Positions 63,562-64,000 of a stretch of DNA of 64,000 bases are shown here, piece by piece. Origin of the DNA: Rhodoluna sp. (GTDB taxonomy: Bacteria; Actinomycetota; Actinomycetes; Actinomycetales; Microbacteriaceae). A model generated the notes under the pieces. It saw nothing but the letters and a program-made list of their open reading frames with translations, was not told the DNA's origin and made no database searches. The stretch lies in assembly GCA_024641985.1 (NCBI GenBank), contig JAHEBZ010000003.1, forward strand, positions 186,001-250,000, written 5' to 3'. The number at the start of each line of letters is the position of its first letter. Position 1 is the stretch's first letter. The translations under genes and the position numbers were made by a program.

Positions 63562-64000
63562 ATGACTAGCTCATCTATCCCAACTTCAACAACTGGCACC
63601 CCTCTCGTCAAGCGCGGCTTGGCTGAAATGATGAAGGGCGGCGTGATCATGGATGTGGTCACAGCCGAACAAGCAAAAATTGCCGAGGACGCCGGCGCAG
63701 TGGCAGTAATGGCTCTTGAACGAGTGCCAGCTGACATTCGCGCCCAAGGTGGCGTATCTCGCATGAGCGACCCAGACATGATCGATAGCATCATCAATTC
63801 GGTTTCAATCCCGGTTATGGCAAAGGCACGAATTGGGCACTTTGTTGAAGCACAGATTCTCGAAGCACTTGGCGTTGACTACATCGATGAGTCAGAAGTT
63901 TTGAGCCCAGCAGACTATGTGAACCACATCAACAAATGGAACTTTAAAGTTCCGTTCGTTTGTGGCGCCACAAACCTTGGCGAAGCTCTGCGCCGCATCA
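63562..64000 (+). CDS. pdxS: Pyridoxal 5'-phosphate synthase subunit PdxS, N-terminal part (runs off the window)
   Basis: Makes pyridoxal phosphate from ribose 5-phosphate, glyceraldehyde 3-phosphate and ammonia delivered by PdxT. The 146 visible codons include [47 protein letters not shown] (catalytic Lys), [11 protein letters not shown] and [15 protein letters not shown], all strongly conserved. The start appears leaderless. pdxT is expected just beyond the window. Confidence 0.95.
   Translation, partial: MTSSSIPTSTTGTPLVKRGLAEMMKGGVIMDVVTAEQAKIAEDAGAVAVMALERVPADIRAQGGVSRMSDPDMIDSIINSVSIPVMAKARIGHFVEAQILEALGVDYIDESEVLSPADYVNHINKWNFKVPFVCGATNLGEALRRI

Noticed and set aside
1-64000. CRISPR array, insertion sequence, prophage or defence island
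   Set aside because: No regularly spaced repeats, transposase, integrase or atypical gene block was found; nearly every gene belongs to the actinobacterial core.

Overview
The window is a gene-dense core stretch of a small actinobacterial chromosome. Gene content and order point to the family Microbacteriaceae. The roughly even base composition and very short intergenic gaps suggest a streamlined freshwater lineage of the Rhodoluna/Aquiluna (Luna) type; that last step is inference. Supporting markers are sepH, DUF4193, DUF3000, DUF4191, MurT/GatD, a PucR-type fatty-acid regulator beside fabD, polyphosphate glucokinase, glnA2-glnE-glnA1, and a Topo IV pair beside the principal sigma factor. 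From established knowledge, long parts follow the Mycobacterium tuberculosis order: bases 1-31,000 resemble the Rv2213-Rv2245 block, 32,800-55,500 the Rv2670-Rv2703 block, and the end the Rv2606-Rv2614 block. No insertion sequence, prophage, CRISPR array or clear transferred island is visible.

Layout. 1-6 kb (minus strand): pyruvate dehydrogenase E1 runs straight into fasR-fabD-fabH-acpP, so acetyl-CoA production and fatty acid synthesis lie in one run. 6-12 kb (plus): AhpE peroxiredoxin, tRNA-Val, an NCS1-like permease with a long soluble N-terminus, Nif3-like protein, a coiled-coil zinc-ribbon protein, an RNase HI-phosphatase fusion and RNase P RNA. 12-16.7 kb: ppgK, map, panB, a Rid protein and nadE. 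16.7-23 kb: the nitrogen block glnA2-glnE then convergent glnA1. 23-30 kb: lipoate attachment and synthesis (lipB, lipA), the 2-oxoacid dehydrogenase E2 and E3 subunits and leucyl aminopeptidase. 30-45.9 kb: PAC2 protein, MFS transporter, sigA, murT-gatD, parE/parC, sepH, and the dut cluster of conserved actinobacterial unknowns. 45.9-55.5 kb: aconitase, DXP synthase, RNase D, DUF3000, a RibD_C reductase, SufE, SseA, ZapE. 55.6-64 kb: two tandem ammonium transporters, three tRNAs, malate:quinone oxidoreductase, a VIT-family metal transporter, thrS, a HIT protein and the start of pdxS.

Three observations stand out. (1) The MurT-GatD pair, which normally amidates D-glutamate of lipid II, has lost the glutaminase cysteine in GatD and every zinc-ribbon cysteine in MurT, while the MurT ATP site is kept. 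In a family known for B-type peptidoglycan, where that same carboxyl carries the cross-bridge, this suggests a repurposed ligase. (2) The second of two tandem Amt proteins has Glu in place of the first histidine of the twin-His pore motif. (3) At least twelve genes start exactly six bases after a TAnnnT hexamer. This is a uniform leaderless-promoter layout, including divergent gene pairs whose start codons are only 17 to 34 bp apart.
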